This document shows, in pieces, positions 63,613 to 64,000 of a DNA stretch of 64,000 nt. The notes under the pieces are model-generated. The model did not search any database and was not told where the DNA came from. It saw only the letters and a program-made list of their open reading frames with translations. The position numbers and the translations under genes are program-made. The number at the start of each line of letters is the position of its first letter. Positions within the stretch are counted from its first letter, which is position 1. Where the stretch lies: positions 124,001 through 188,000 of the forward strand of contig NZ_QASN01000021.1 of the NCBI RefSeq assembly GCF_003052585.1. Reading direction: 5' to 3'. This DNA comes from Pseudomonas mangrovi. Lineage in GTDB: Bacteria; Pseudomonadota; Gammaproteobacteria; Pseudomonadales; Pseudomonadaceae.

Positions 63613-64000
63613 CGGTTGAACAGAATGATCGGGATGATCAGGATCGCCAGCATCACCACTGCCAGCGCCGCCGCGCCGGGCCAGTTGCGCCGACTGAAGA
63701 ATTCATCCCAGAGCACCTTACCGATCATCTGTGTCTGCGAGCCGCCGAGCAGTTCGGGTACCACGAACTCGCCCACCACCGGAATGAACACCAGCATGCA
63801 GCCGGCGATGATGCCGTTTTTCGACAGCGGCACGGTGATCTTCCAGAAGCTGGTAAAGGTGCGCGCGCCCAGGTCGGAAGCGGCTTCCAGCAGGCTCTGG
63901 TCGTGCTTCACCAGGTTGGCGTAGAGCGGCAGGATCATGAACGGCAGGTAGGAATAGACCAGGCCGATGTACACCGCTAATGGTGTGTTGAGCAGGCGCA
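63579..64000 (-). CDS. potH: Polyamine ABC transporter permease PotH/SpuG-like (cut by window end)
   Basis: Partner permease of potI. Only the C-terminal 139 codons or so are present; the frame is open to the right edge (LLNTPLAVYIGLVYSYLPF, typical of PotH). The EAA loop EAASDLGARTFTSFWKITVP and the last helices are visible. It ends AKELEGKA-stop. Confidence 0.93.
   Translation of the reverse strand, partial: RLLNTPLAVYIGLVYSYLPFMILPLYANLVKHDQSLLEAASDLGARTFTSFWKITVPLSKNGIIAGCMLVFIPVVGEFVVPELLGGSQTQMIGKVLWDEFFSRRNWPGAAALAVVMLAILIIPIILFNRNQAKELEGKA

Overview
The window is a GC-rich gammaproteobacterial chromosome segment, almost certainly Pseudomonas in the broad sense (P. aeruginosa / P. stutzeri lineage). 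The evidence is the gene order: phaC2-phaD-(phaI-phaF) with ubiE-ubiJ-ubiB, hisI-hisE, tatABC and rsmE on one side, and hemC-hemD-hemX-hemY, algR-algZ, argH, cyaA, rnk, cyaY, lptM-lysA-dapF-DUF484-xerC-HAD on the other. These blocks are the core genome; the interesting material lies between them.

Layout. 1-3000: end of the polyhydroxyalkanoate (PHA) locus, with synthase end, PhaD regulator, two phasins and a granule-region protein. 3100-9050: ubiquinone, histidine, Tat-export and rRNA methylation genes in tightly overlapping order. 9095-15250: small accessory genes (diguanylate cyclase, UPF0158 protein, exported protein, NADP oxidoreductase, DUF4234 protein, and a TetR/DoxX divergent pair with a tandem operator). 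15282-29731: one long minus-strand type I secretion locus with an HlyB-like ABC exporter, an HlyD-like adaptor, a glycosyltransferase, two unrecognised membrane proteins in AT-richer DNA, and a giant RTX protein whose reading frame is cut by one in-frame amber codon (257 codons, TAG, then 2325 codons). 29920-31900: dtd, proline iminopeptidase and a lipoprotein.

31964-40202: two converging operons forming a lipid/polyketide-like cluster. The plus operon encodes a hotdog dehydratase, an ABC-2 exporter (ATPase and permease), an acyl carrier protein, a ketosynthase and a short Cys-less ketosynthase-like partner. The minus operon encodes a DarA-like flavodoxin-type enzyme with a C-terminal membrane segment, a DarB-like KAS III, a small unknown protein and a BtrH_N-type cysteine acyltransferase. 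Together they suggest synthesis, acyl transfer and export of a dialkylresorcinol/cyclohexanedione-type lipid. This is the best candidate in the window for a poorly described system.

40237-47631: DUF2141 protein, lipocalin, OmlA-like lipoprotein, heme genes and the AlgR/AlgZ two-component pair. 47849-53606: argH, a GH114-type lipoprotein, a GST, a GPH-type symporter and two small conserved proteins. 53700-62574: cyaA, rnk, cyaY and the lysine/xerC block. 62612-64000: polyamine ABC permeases potI and potH (the latter cut by the window end), with a duplicated potH tail between them.
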